Shown: positions 15,947-24,023, counted from the stretch's first letter. The stretch is 37,130 bases of DNA from Microvirga sesbaniae (GCF_025460805.1 NZ_JAMXFJ010000040.1:1-37130); one strand, 5' to 3'. Translations and numbers: made by a program. Notes: a model not told the origin generated them from the sequence alone.

Positions 15947-17368
15947 GTGACTACGTCCAATCCTTACATCATTCCCGTTATAATGTGTGGTGGGTCCGGT
16001 ACACGCTTATGGCCAGCGTCGCGCGAAAGCATGCCCAAGCAGTTCATCAAGGTTTTGGGCGATCTGTCGACATTCCAGACCACCGTCCGACGCGTAACCG
16101 CTTCAAAAGTGTTTCTGCGCCCGATTGTCCTGGCGAGCAATGATGTACGATTCATCGTAGCCGAGCAGTTGGTAGAGATCGGTTGCGACGCTGACATAGT
16201 GCTCGAGCCCATCAGGCGGGAGTCAGCCGCTGCAGTCGCCATCGCAGCCTGCCACGCGGCGGAGCGACATACCGAAGCCGTTGTTATGACTTTGCCAGCA
16301 GATCACGTGATCGGTAATGACCCTGCCTTTTTTGAGGCAAGCCACGCCGCCGCAACGGTCGCCCGAAACGGCGAGATTATGGCTCTTGGCGTTCGTCCGA
16401 GGCACCCCGCGACTGGCTATGGCTATATTAAACCGGGGGACTATATCTCAGGCACCGATGCACTTCGTGTCCAGAGTTTCGCCGAGAAGCCAGATGCGAC
16501 GACTGCGGCACAGTACATCGCAGACGGCTACCTCTGGAACGCCGGCTATCTCACATTTCGACCGGATGTAATGCTGGCGGAGCTTGAGATGCTTGCGCCT
16601 GCCGTCCTAGATGCCGCGCGCAAGGCGCTCGCGCTCGCGTCAACTGATCTCGATTTTGTGCGGCTCGACGCGTCAGCACTTAGGCAGGCTCCCCGGATAT
16701 CGATCGATTGCGCTGTCATGGAACGTACTGCGAAAGCCGGTGTTCTTCCCGTGGAGTTTCCCTGGTCGGATGTGGGGACTTGGGGCACGATGTGGGAGGC
16801 CGCTCAAAAGGATAGTAGCGGGAACGTGCTGCGCGGCGACGTCGAATTAATCAGTGCGAGGAACAACTTTGTGTTTAGCGAAGATGTTCTAACCACCGTT
16901 ATTGGCGTCGACAACGTTGTGGTTATCACGCAGCAGGATGCAGTGCTGGTCACCTCACGGGAGCAATCTGATCGGGTCAAGGACTTGGTTGCTTTGCTGC
17001 GGGCCAAGAAGCGGCCAGAGGCGGACGAGCATATTCGCGTGTATCGCCCGTGGGGATGGTATCAGCGGATCGATATAGGAGCGCGGTTCCAGGTCAAACG
17101 AATATCCGTGAAACCGGGCGGGAGACTGTCACTACAGAAGCATTATCACCGAGCCGAGCATTGGATTGTCGTAAAAGGCACCGCTGAGGTGACTGTCGGT
17201 GAGAGCGTAATCGTCCTGCACGAGAACGAGTCGGTTCAGGTTCCAATCGGGTCAGTGCACCGGCTCGTCAACCCAGGCAAAATTGGGCTTGAGATTATTG
17301 AGGTACAAGTTGGCAGCTACACAGGCGAGGATGACATCGTGCGGATTGACGACATGTATGGCCGCTAG
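15947..17368 (+). CDS. noeJ: NoeJ, mannose-1-phosphate guanylyltransferase / mannose-6-phosphate isomerase
   Basis: The 473-residue protein forms GDP-mannose from mannose-1-phosphate and GTP, feeding noeL. The N-terminal nucleotidyltransferase shows IMCGGSGTRLWPASRESMPK and later VEFPWSDVGTWGTMWEA. The C-terminal cupin domain is the type II phosphomannose isomerase (YRPWGWYQRIDIG, RLSLQKHYHRAEHWIVVKG), so it is probably bifunctional. The start is GTG at 15947 with AGAGGAAG about ten bases upstream. A phosphomannomutase (noeK), which sits beside noeJ in strain NGR234, is absent here and must be supplied elsewhere. Confidence 0.92.
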   Translation: MTTSNPYIIPVIMCGGSGTRLWPASRESMPKQFIKVLGDLSTFQTTVRRVTASKVFLRPIVLASNDVRFIVAEQLVEIGCDADIVLEPIRRESAAAVAIAACHAAERHTEAVVMTLPADHVIGNDPAFFEASHAAATVARNGEIMALGVRPRHPATGYGYIKPGDYISGTDALRVQSFAEKPDATTAAQYIADGYLWNAGYLTFRPDVMLAELEMLAPAVLDAARKALALASTDLDFVRLDASALRQAPRISIDCAVMERTAKAGVLPVEFPWSDVGTWGTMWEAAQKDSSGNVLRGDVELISARNNFVFSEDVLTTVIGVDNVVVITQQDAVLVTSREQSDRVKDLVALLRAKKRPEADEHIRVYRPWGWYQRIDIGARFQVKRISVKPGGRLSLQKHYHRAEHWIVVKGTAEVTVGESVIVLHENESVQVPIGSVHRLVNPGKIGLEIIEVQVGSYTGEDDIVRIDDMYGR

Positions 17369-17442
17369 AAACTAAAGCGACGCCGCGCTGCTCAATCAAG
17401 CGGACACCGACACCGCAATCTGATCAGCCTGTCCAGAAAAAG

Positions 17443-17757
17443 ATGCTGCATGCGAGCTTCCCACTGCCTGTAGAGTTGCGCGCCAATCCTGGCGCTGAGT
17501 TCAGTATTCGTCAAACCCGAGAGTGCTCTCCAGATGATAGTGTTCCTTCACGGAAGATCGTGCCGATCCGAGAGGCACCCAACGATGTGGAGGATCCCGG
17601 TCAGGTAATTGAGCGTCTTTTTCGCAGAGTTGAGGTCTCGCCCATGTCTTTCACCAGCGTGTCGAACAGATTGGTTTCACGAGCCATCACCGCTAGGTGC
17701 AACGAGCCATTCGGGACCGCGCGGCTGAGCATCGTCACCGGGAAGATGCTCTAGTTC
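17443..17757 (-). other. Decayed DNA downstream of noeJ
   Basis: Read on the minus strand, one frame gives LAVMARETNLFDTLVKDMG and NSAKKTLNYLTGILHI before a stop codon, and SGLTNTELSARIGAQLYRQW in another stretch. These look like coding remnants broken by stops, possibly associated with the neighbouring transposase orfA fragment, but I do not recognise the protein. Confidence 0.25.
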
Positions 17758-18081
17758 TCAGTTCCATAGACGCTCAGTAGGCTTACCAGCCGCTCTGCGG
17801 TTCTCCAGAAGCTGGACAGTCGAGCCTTTGAGGCTCAGGCTGGGTCCGCTCAACCATGTGCCCGGGCCAAACATCGAGGCAAATCCCAACTGGTTCGACG
17901 TCCTGTGTCGGCGCGCTTTGGCCGACATGACCGCTGGAGCCAACAGGCTTTCCTCCACGATCGGGACCTTCGCGCTCGCAGACCAGTGTCGGCGGTGCCG
18001 TGTGTCAATGATTTCAAGCCGGGTGATTTGATGACGGTTAGCAAGGCCATTCATACTGACTGTCAGCGCTTGAGAGAGCAT
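17758..18081 (-). pseudogene. Transposase orfA (TnpA-like) remnant
   Basis: The minus-strand frame contains RLEIIDTRHRRHWSASAKV, then IVEESLLAPAVMSAKARRHR and TSNQLGFA. This is the helix-turn-helix protein encoded first in IS66- and IS3-type elements (consensus RRRWS.E.K..IV.ES...G...S.VARRHGIS.N.LF.WRR). Several conserved positions are lost (RHRTS for RHGIS, FASMFG for FAWRR) and the C-terminal part is unrelated, so it is a remnant. No catalytic orf is adjacent. Confidence 0.5.
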
Positions 18082-18087
18082 TGACGC

Positions 18088-18518
18088 GTGGTTGCTCTCA
18101 GCCGATGCCTACGAACAGCCGGGATGCAGTATTCGAGCTCCTCGATCTCGGGGCTCACGTCACCTTTTGCAGTGTACCCGTCCCCTGATGCCTGCTTTGA
18201 CCTTCACCTTAATCTCGTCGGCAATGATGGGCTTGGCATCCCCAGCAAAAGGAAAGGCTCAGAAAGCGCGTCAATGAGCGACGGTCCTGGATAACCAGTT
18301 CGGCTCGGACATCGGAGCGAATGCCTGCGCCACCAAGATCTTGGACGGCAAAACCGGCGGGGAGGGAGGTGCGCAGGCCTATAATCGCCGGGTCCGCACT
18401 GGCTTCCACCGAAGCAGAGTGAGACGGTGACAAACGCGTTACAAGCGCCCCGCTCGCGCGCGTTGCCGACCGGAGGGATGGTCTCAACTCACCAACCTTA
18501 AGGTGCCGACTCTAGAAC
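18088..18518. other. Unrecognised DNA between the orfA remnant and the arabinosylation operon
   Basis: About 430 bp without a recognised gene. A minus-strand frame (18487-18209) and short plus-strand frames exist, but none has a recognisable motif. No strong rho-independent terminator for the operon ending at 18519 was seen. Confidence 0.3.
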
Positions 18519-19730
18519 TCACTCGCTCGGCAAGTGACGTTCTAACGGCTCAATGAGTCTTCTTAACATCGCCAAAATGATCCATATCACTAAGATAACC
18601 AAGGCTATAGTGGGATGCGCATAATCGGGAAATTGCGCAAAGAAACCTGAAAGATCATTATTCGGCCCATCGGAGATCGGCTGTTCGTATGTGTGAAGCA
18701 TCTGATTTGTGAGCATCCAGCCAAAGCAGGCAAGGGCAAACGATGTTAGGCTTGACGCTCTGAAGGACGCTATCAGTAGAGGTACATAGAGGGGCAAAAA
18801 ACTATAAAATATCCTCGTGACATCCGACCCCCCAACTATTGCCAACGAGGCGCAGTATACAGATGCAGCTGCCGAAAATATGACAGCGCCGTTCCATTGA
18901 ACGTGCTTAACTGCCTCCTTGTTTAACACAATATATAGCGGTCCCAGGGTGAGCGATATAGCAGCTAACGACCCTAAGACATGAGCGGGCTCAGATAGAA
19001 AACGATAAAGCCAGAAAAGCCCTGTAAAGAGTTGCGACTGATATTCGCAATCAAATTCCGACAGTATTAGTCCTTTTGTCACATACCCAGCGAGAATAAT
19101 GAACAGAGATATCACCAACGCGGCTCTCTTCCTCTCCGCGTTTTTAATATAAAATGACAAGAATAGCGGCAAAAGATAGAAGCTAGCTTCTCTGAAAGGA
19201 ATTCCTGACATGCATATAGCACTAGCAAGAAGGTACTCTCGGTTTATTATCAGTAATAGGCAAAATGACAGGATGAGAAGAAAAGGGGGATCCATGTAAA
19301 CCGGATAGAAATTTGTAAATTTTACTGGTGCAAAATATAGGAACGACGACGCCGCCACCACAGCCGTGAGCCCTTTCAGGCTCCCACGCCAGAGTGAGTG
19401 TGTCGCGAGAAGCAAAGTAGCGGAAAATAACACGGAGACAACCAAATTGAATCCAAAAAAACCGACGTGACTATGGAAAACCTTCGCAAGTATCCAGGGC
19501 GTCCCGACGCGACCACAATAAGGAAAGGCTATGGGCAACTCCAAGCCACCTTCAGCAGCCAAGTGCCGAAGAATTCTGTCGTAGTATACCCCATCGAAAC
19601 CCAAGCCATTCGCCACTCGGATCGGATCCTGGTCGGTTAATATCCATATCACACCGGATATACCAGCAATGATGAAAGATCCCGCAACAACGTATTCTAG
19701 TTGCTTTTTTGTAGGGACGAGGCGGATCAT
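18519..19730 (-). CDS. Multi-spanning membrane protein, candidate polyprenyl-phosphate-arabinose:Nod factor arabinosyltransferase
   Basis: The 403-residue protein has about ten hydrophobic segments and no cytoplasmic catalytic domain. After the first segment it has an outward loop with acidic residues (GLGFDGVYYDRIL, D46 and D51), the arrangement of GT-C glycosyltransferases that use polyprenyl-phosphate sugars. Other polar loop motifs are YMDPPF and GIPFREASFY. It starts with ATGA overlap at the end of the SDR gene and is the last gene of the operon, after the donor-forming enzymes. Codon use looks more AT-rich than its neighbours. The GT-C and arabinosyltransferase roles are inferred from topology and context. 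I do not recognise a close named homologue. It may correspond to the last gene of the Azorhizobium noeCHOP set. Confidence 0.6.
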   Translation of the reverse strand: MIRLVPTKKQLEYVVAGSFIIAGISGVIWILTDQDPIRVANGLGFDGVYYDRILRHLAAEGGLELPIAFPYCGRVGTPWILAKVFHSHVGFFGFNLVVSVLFSATLLLATHSLWRGSLKGLTAVVAASSFLYFAPVKFTNFYPVYMDPPFLLILSFCLLLIINREYLLASAICMSGIPFREASFYLLPLFLSFYIKNAERKRAALVISLFIILAGYVTKGLILSEFDCEYQSQLFTGLFWLYRFLSEPAHVLGSLAAISLTLGPLYIVLNKEAVKHVQWNGAVIFSAAASVYCASLAIVGGSDVTRIFYSFLPLYVPLLIASFRASSLTSFALACFGWMLTNQMLHTYEQPISDGPNNDLSGFFAQFPDYAHPTIALVILVIWIILAMLRRLIEPLERHLPSE

Positions 19731-20464
19731 ATCCTTATCCTCTTGAAAACCGCCTCTGGGATGAGCCTTATGATCAGCATGATCAGCCGCCAGACTGGAC
19801 GAACGTAGATAACATTTTTCTTTCGCTCGACGGCGACCACTATCCTTTCAGCGACCTCACTCGGTTGTGCGGTGAGCCTTGCCGGCAGATGGATGCTTTC
19901 AGTCGCCTCCGTCGCAACATAACCCGGGAGCACCGTCACAACGTGTACGCCGCGTTTCGCCAAACGATTGCGAAGGCCGGATAGGAAGGCCGTGAAGCCC
20001 GCCTTCGCGGAGCCGTAGACGTAGTTCGTCGCGCGTCCGCGCTCTCCCGCAACCGAACTGAGGCCAACCAGAGTGCCTGATCCCCGTTCTTCGAATCGGT
20101 TGGCCAGCAATGACAGGATATTGGCAGGTCCTTCGAAGTTGCTACGCATGATGCAACTGGCGAGCAGATAATCGCGCTCGCTGCCTTCCTGGCTTCCCAT
20201 CATGCCGACGATGCTTACGGCGATCGCGGGCAGTTCGGGCAACATGGCTAGAAACTCCGCGTGAGTTTCTGGCAGCAGTGCGTCGAACTCGTGTAGGGTT
20301 ACAGGGACACCATATCGGATCTGCAAATTGGCCTTTTCGGCGTCGAGCTTTTTCGACTGCCGCGCGGCTAATTGGATCGGATGGCCGTGCGCTGCAAACT
20401 TGTGCGCCACGGCTATGCCTATGTCCGAACGTGCACCCAAGATAAGAATGGACGGCTTTGTCAC
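19727..20464 (-). CDS. DprE2-like short-chain dehydrogenase (keto-ribose to arabinose reductase step)
   Basis: The 245-residue protein is a classical SDR with SILILGARSDIGIAVAHKFA for NAD(P) binding, GLSSVAGERGRATNYVYGSAKAG with the catalytic Ser and Tyr-x-x-x-Lys, and a hydrophobic C-terminal segment (WRLIMLIIRLIPEAVF). This matches DprE2 (Rv3791), which with DprE1 epimerises decaprenylphosphoryl-ribose to decaprenylphosphoryl-arabinose. It lies directly after the DprE1-like gene with ATGA overlap, which supports the pairing. In Azorhizobium it would be one of the noeCHOP genes, but which letter I cannot say. Confidence 0.82.
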   Translation of the reverse strand: MTKPSILILGARSDIGIAVAHKFAAHGHPIQLAARQSKKLDAEKANLQIRYGVPVTLHEFDALLPETHAEFLAMLPELPAIAVSIVGMMGSQEGSERDYLLASCIMRSNFEGPANILSLLANRFEERGSGTLVGLSSVAGERGRATNYVYGSAKAGFTAFLSGLRNRLAKRGVHVVTVLPGYVATEATESIHLPARLTAQPSEVAERIVVAVERKKNVIYVRPVWRLIMLIIRLIPEAVFKRIRI

Positions 20465-21786
20465 AGCACAAGTCTTTCCGCTTGCGCCGATTGGAACGAG
20501 TTCTTCCAGCCGCTATCCGCCCGCATTCGGACGAAGCTTTCAACTCGGCCATCGGAGGCACGTAACGTTTCAGCAGACATGCGGCTGTCTTTGGCTAGAT
20601 AGAAGCGCCCGCCGTGATCGATTGTAATTTGCTCCAGGTTCGCCAACAAGCCCGAGGTCTTGGTCGTGATGGGGAAGTCAAGAGCAAGGGAGTAGCCTTC
20701 CATCGGGAACGAAAACCGGCTCTCCTGCGGGCCGAACCGCTTGAGAACGGCCAAGAAGGACCCAGCGCGTGCCTTGGACACTGTCTGGAGCAGGGCCCTG
20801 AGCCCCTCTTCGGAGCGGTTTAGGGGAAGAGCACACTGGAACTGAGCGAATCCCTTGCGGCCGTAGAGCCGATGCCAGGCGGCGATCGCGTCAAGGGGAT
20901 AGAAGAAGCTATCCCAGTCAACGAGTTTCTCACCTCGATTCCAAGCGCCGGCCCAATAGTAGAGTGTATTGAAGGCACGGAGGCTAAATCGATTAAGAGC
21001 AAAGCATGGGAAGTTGAACGGAAGCGAAAGTTTGCGCTTATCCGGCGTAGTGAAAGGATGGAGCGATCGATGTGCTGGAAGGTCCGGGCTGTTCGCGTGC
21101 TCTCCCAGGAAAACAAGTGAGCGTCCAAGGTTGATCCCCGCCCCAAGGCAGTCAATCCACGCCACCGAATAAGTCGAACCATGAGCACGTTCCAGAGCGG
21201 TCATTGCTGATTCAAGGTTCGGCGCGGGTATTGTCGTCTGGCGGATCCATCCAGTTTCGATCGTGCGTAATCGGACGGCCGCTCGTATAATAATTCCGGT
21301 GAGTCCCATCCCGCCAAGAGTGTGCTCGAAGAGCTCTACGTGACCTTCGCGTGAGCAACGTTGGATTGTGCCATCGGCCCCCATTACATCGATCCAGTCG
21401 ACGCACCTTCGAAAACTTCCGTGCTTGCGATGGTTCTTGCCATGGACATCGGCGGCGATCATACCGCCCAAGGTCACGAACTTCGTGCCGGGCGTGACCG
21501 TTGGGAACCAACCTCGGGGTAGGAAAGCCGCGATGATGTCGGACAGAACAACTCCAGCCTCCGCGATCAACTGCCCAGTTTTCGGATCAAAGGCCAACAT
21601 CCTGTTCAAACGTCGCATATCAATCGTCGCGGATGAATTAATGGCGCTGTCACCATAAGCTCTACCACAGCCGCGCGCGATTACACTCGGCTTCGAAGCT
21701 ACAAGCTGCTGGATCCCTGCAAGGTCACGGGGCACATAAACTTGGGCGTCCATGACTGGGAACCTTCCCCAGCCCGCGAGCTTCAT
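20461..21786 (-). CDS. DprE1-like FAD-dependent polyprenylphosphoryl-ribose 2'-oxidase
   Basis: The 441-residue protein is a vanillyl-alcohol-oxidase-fold flavoenzyme. It has the FAD-binding RGCGRAYGDSAINSSATIDM, TPGTKFVTLGGMIAADVHGKNHRKHGSF (the DprE1 region with GGAIAADIHGKNHH) and the C-terminal GGRFYLAKDSRMSAETLRA with the active-site lysine. It would oxidise the 2'-hydroxyl of polyprenylphosphoryl-ribose for the following SDR. In mycobacterial DprE1 a cysteine (C387) lies in the WNVCVDFP block; here the block is YSLALDFP, so that cysteine is alanine. Both ends overlap neighbouring genes as ATGA. Confidence 0.85.
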   Translation of the reverse strand: MKLAGWGRFPVMDAQVYVPRDLAGIQQLVASKPSVIARGCGRAYGDSAINSSATIDMRRLNRMLAFDPKTGQLIAEAGVVLSDIIAAFLPRGWFPTVTPGTKFVTLGGMIAADVHGKNHRKHGSFRRCVDWIDVMGADGTIQRCSREGHVELFEHTLGGMGLTGIIIRAAVRLRTIETGWIRQTTIPAPNLESAMTALERAHGSTYSVAWIDCLGAGINLGRSLVFLGEHANSPDLPAHRSLHPFTTPDKRKLSLPFNFPCFALNRFSLRAFNTLYYWAGAWNRGEKLVDWDSFFYPLDAIAAWHRLYGRKGFAQFQCALPLNRSEEGLRALLQTVSKARAGSFLAVLKRFGPQESRFSFPMEGYSLALDFPITTKTSGLLANLEQITIDHGGRFYLAKDSRMSAETLRASDGRVESFVRMRADSGWKNSFQSAQAERLVL

Positions 21787-22205
21787 GGAGCGATCCTCCC
21801 CTGCCGATCTGAAAACACAAAGCGTTTGTCTAGCTGAAATCTGACCATGTAGCCGATAGTCAGCCCAACGAAAGCACCCACATCACGCATCACCTCAGTT
21901 CCCCAGATCGTCCAGGAAGCCGCCTCAGCGCTCCACGAAATAATCGTGGTGAGGCCACCCACTGCCGTGTAGAGCGAGAACTTCCACCCATCGCTTTTGA
22001 GGCCGATTTCCCGGTCGTAAAAAATCCAAAGCTTATCGAGCAGGTATTTGGTCAGTAGCCCGGCGATGGTGCCCACGATCATGGCAAGCGCAAGAAGATC
22101 GCTCGCGTCCCCGAGTTGGAGGACCGAATTTTGTGTGGTGATATTGACAACCGTTGCGATGGCGGCAAATGCCGCATAGCGTAACGTTAGAGTTCGCCGA
22201 TTCAT
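21783..22205 (-). CDS. GtrA-like small membrane protein
   Basis: The 140-residue protein has four hydrophobic segments and matches the GtrA family, including FAAIATVVNITTQN near the start, TKYLLDKLWIFYD in the middle and VRFQLDKRFVFSD near the end. GtrA proteins are thought to help move or present polyprenyl-linked sugars. Mycobacteria have one (Rv3789) in the same arabinan donor cluster. It overlaps both neighbours by ATGA. Role here by context: handling polyprenyl-phosphate arabinose. Confidence 0.8.
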   Translation of the reverse strand: MNRRTLTLRYAAFAAIATVVNITTQNSVLQLGDASDLLALAMIVGTIAGLLTKYLLDKLWIFYDREIGLKSDGWKFSLYTAVGGLTTIISWSAEAASWTIWGTEVMRDVGAFVGLTIGYMVRFQLDKRFVFSDRQGRIAP

Positions 22206-23365
22206 ACCAGCATTCCGGCCGCGACGAAGACCAGAATAATCGCTAGGCAGGCCTGACTGATCCGATCCTTTGCGGCGTAGATCACCGGATCATCATGCAT
22301 GTACCCGCGGTGCGCCATCATGACCGTGCGAGTGATCCAATAGAGCAGGACTGCGCAAACGCCCCAGAGCATCTGAGGATGAGGGTAGAGCTCCGCTACG
22401 GCAGGCGAATTGACGTAGTATGTCATCACCAGAACAGATACGTATCCTGCCGCAACTGCGATCATGGAGATGATTTGCAAGTCGTTGACGTGATAACCTC
22501 GGCCATCGGCCTGTAGACATCCACGCCCGGCGCTATCAACCAACTCGCCTTGTCGCTTCACCGCAGCAAGCGAGAGGAAAAAGAACATGGAAAAGGCAAT
22601 GAGCAAGACTGATATCGGAACTGATGTCGCGATTCCACCTGCGACGATGCGTATGGTATAGAGGCCCGCAAGAATACATATATCTATAACGATGTGCCGC
22701 TTGAAGTGCAGTGAATAGGCCGTGGTCGCAAGAAGATAGCTTGCCATTACAAGGAAAAAGCCCTGCCCTATAAACATGGCTATGAACCCGCCCGGAACGA
22801 TCAGCCCTAGTGCTATCCACGTTCCGTGCGTGGCGGGGATGCTGCGCGAGGCGAACGGACGGTACCGCTTGCGCGGGTGCACCCGATCTGCGCGGATATC
22901 GAGAAGATCGTTCACGACGTAAACACCAGAAGCCACAAAGCTGAAGCAGACGAATGCCTCCATTGATGAGAGGAGTGTCGGCCAATCGAACTTATGTGCA
23001 GCCAGCCCTGGAAAGAACACTAGCACATTCTTTAGCCATTGATGCGGCCGGAGCGCAGCAAGATAATGCTTGAAGTACCTCAGATCAGTTGTTGAAGTTT
23101 CAGAAATCGTCTGCTGACTTTCGCAAGGATTAGCGACGATCCTGCTGCGGGCACAATGCTGGCCGTTGGGCGCTGCGGCTGCGTCGCCCGCCTCGGCGTT
23201 CCCGAGATCGTACGCCGAGCCCCCAAACTCTTGCGACTGAATTGCTCTCTCTACTGCCGCGGATTCAACTACATCGTGAATGCTGCGGGTATCAAGACCG
23301 ATCGTCCCAATGTCGACTGTACGCGAGTGTATGTGGGCCTTGTCGTCTTCGCTGCCGCCGATCAT
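22202..23365 (-). CDS. noeC: NoeC, UbiA-type polyprenyl-phosphate phosphoribosyltransferase with a foreign N-terminus
   Basis: Residues from about 95 onwards form a UbiA-family membrane transferase (DLRYFKHYLAALRPHQWLKN, the Asp-rich VYVVNDLLDIRADRVHPRKR near residues 150-165, and about eight hydrophobic segments). This is the fold of decaprenyl-phosphate 5-phosphoribosyltransferase Rv3806c and of Azorhizobium NoeC, needed to arabinosylate Nod factors. The frame is open upstream to a TTG at 23500, but the ATG at 23365 has GAGG eight bases upstream and is preferred (387 residues). The first 80 or so residues are not UbiA. They derive from the start of the methionine gamma-lyase-like gene at 30162 (MIGGSEDDK, then GLDTRSIH, against MIGSEHDK and GFDTRAIH). 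An alternative non-ATG start near residue 87-95 cannot be excluded. Confidence 0.85.
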   Translation of the reverse strand: MIGGSEDDKAHIHSRTVDIGTIGLDTRSIHDVVESAAVERAIQSQEFGGSAYDLGNAEAGDAAAAPNGQHCARSRIVANPCESQQTISETSTTDLRYFKHYLAALRPHQWLKNVLVFFPGLAAHKFDWPTLLSSMEAFVCFSFVASGVYVVNDLLDIRADRVHPRKRYRPFASRSIPATHGTWIALGLIVPGGFIAMFIGQGFFLVMASYLLATTAYSLHFKRHIVIDICILAGLYTIRIVAGGIATSVPISVLLIAFSMFFFLSLAAVKRQGELVDSAGRGCLQADGRGYHVNDLQIISMIAVAAGYVSVLVMTYYVNSPAVAELYPHPQMLWGVCAVLLYWITRTVMMAHRGYMHDDPVIYAAKDRISQACLAIILVFVAAGMLV

Positions 23366-23460
23366 GGCGAACCTCTTACTTTGAGCCAAATTGGGGTCAA
23401 GCTGGCCAGCAAAAACGCTCAGTTGAGCAAAATAGAAATTGGCCCGATCGGAATGGCGTT
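23110..23460 (-). repeat. Diverged copy of the upstream region and 5' end of the methionine gamma-lyase-like gene
   Basis: This stretch aligns with 29900-30230. Shared blocks read on the plus strand include CCTCTT..CTTTGA.CC, ATTGG, CTGGCC.GCAA and CAGTTTGA/CAGTTGA. Inside the coding part GATCGGC.GCAGCGAA and GACGCAGCCGCAGCGC / GATGCTGCCGCAGCGC are shared. Identity is roughly 60-80 percent by eye and several small gaps break the reading frame relative to the source gene. The copy therefore includes the operator region, ribosome binding site, start codon and about 75 codons, and it runs into noeC. Confidence 0.75.
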
Positions 23461-23558
23461 CTCGACGCGGTATCTGCCGGACTGATTGCGATGAGACCAA
23501 CTAGATCGAGAGGCAACCTCACTACGATAGATGCCTCCATCTATGAAGGATCCAGTAG

Positions 23559-23605
23559 AGCCGGGAAAATCAATTGTTTGGATTGTAGGCATCAATTTGA
23601 TGGAT
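23559..23605 (-). promoter_or_regulatory. nod box of the noeC arabinosylation operon
   Basis: On the minus strand the core reads CAATCCAAACAATTGATTTT, preceded by ATCCATCAAATTGATG. It departs from consensus by T for C in CAATTGATT and by CCCGGCTC at the 3' end. It lies 194 bp upstream of the preferred noeC start codon, with the lyase-derived operator region in between. NodD binding would make the arabinosylation operon flavonoid-inducible. Confidence 0.9.
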
Positions 23606-23827
23606 GGTGGGCTGCCCTGCTCGAAGGAATGTTTTAGGGCAAAAGTCCGAGGCGGAAGGAGGAAAATGATGAAGTCCGGGAACTACGCCACATGCTTGGT
23701 GACCGGCTCTTTGGATCTGATTGGTCTAGTGACCGCACTTGCAGAGCGGCAGATTTTACGCGGCGGCTCGAACTACGGGGTTGTTGTTTTTGGGCGGGCG
23801 GGTTGGCTTGTGCTGTTCTCCGGATGA
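23606..23827. other. Unrecognised DNA upstream of the noeC nod box
   Basis: No gene is recognised. Open frames on both strands lack known motifs. An AG-rich stretch (GGCGGAAGGAGGAAAATGATG near 23650) resembles a ribosome binding site followed by ATG, but the frame after it has no recognisable content. Confidence 0.3.
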
Positions 23828-24023
23828 CTGCAATTGACGGCCCCAGCTCAGAGGGGGCGATTGTAGTTTCCACGCCTTCCGCAAGCCCTGGCGTCGGCTC
23901 GCTCATGCGAACAACTGCTCCACCGTCCAACTTTTGCGCAAAAGGACCATTTGCTTGGCCTTGCCCGAGCACGTTACGGTTTGCAAAACAGTACCCTCGG
24001 GTGTGAACCAACGCGGTTGTCAG
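23828..24023 (-). pseudogene. Possible Toprim-domain protein remnant
   Basis: One minus-strand frame reads GPFAQKLDGGAVVRMSEPTP and GLAEGVETTIAPSELG. The segment AVRL..P..GLAEGIETALA is typical of Toprim domains in plasmid and phage primase-like proteins. Only this short part matches, and the surrounding frame is not convincing. I regard it as a fragment of a mobile-element gene, with low certainty. Confidence 0.3.

Noticed and set aside
23366..23500. TTG start for noeC at 23500
   Set aside because: Possible but weaker than the ATG at 23365, which has GAGG at good spacing and corresponds to the start codon of the lyase-derived segment; the region between is operator-like DNA.
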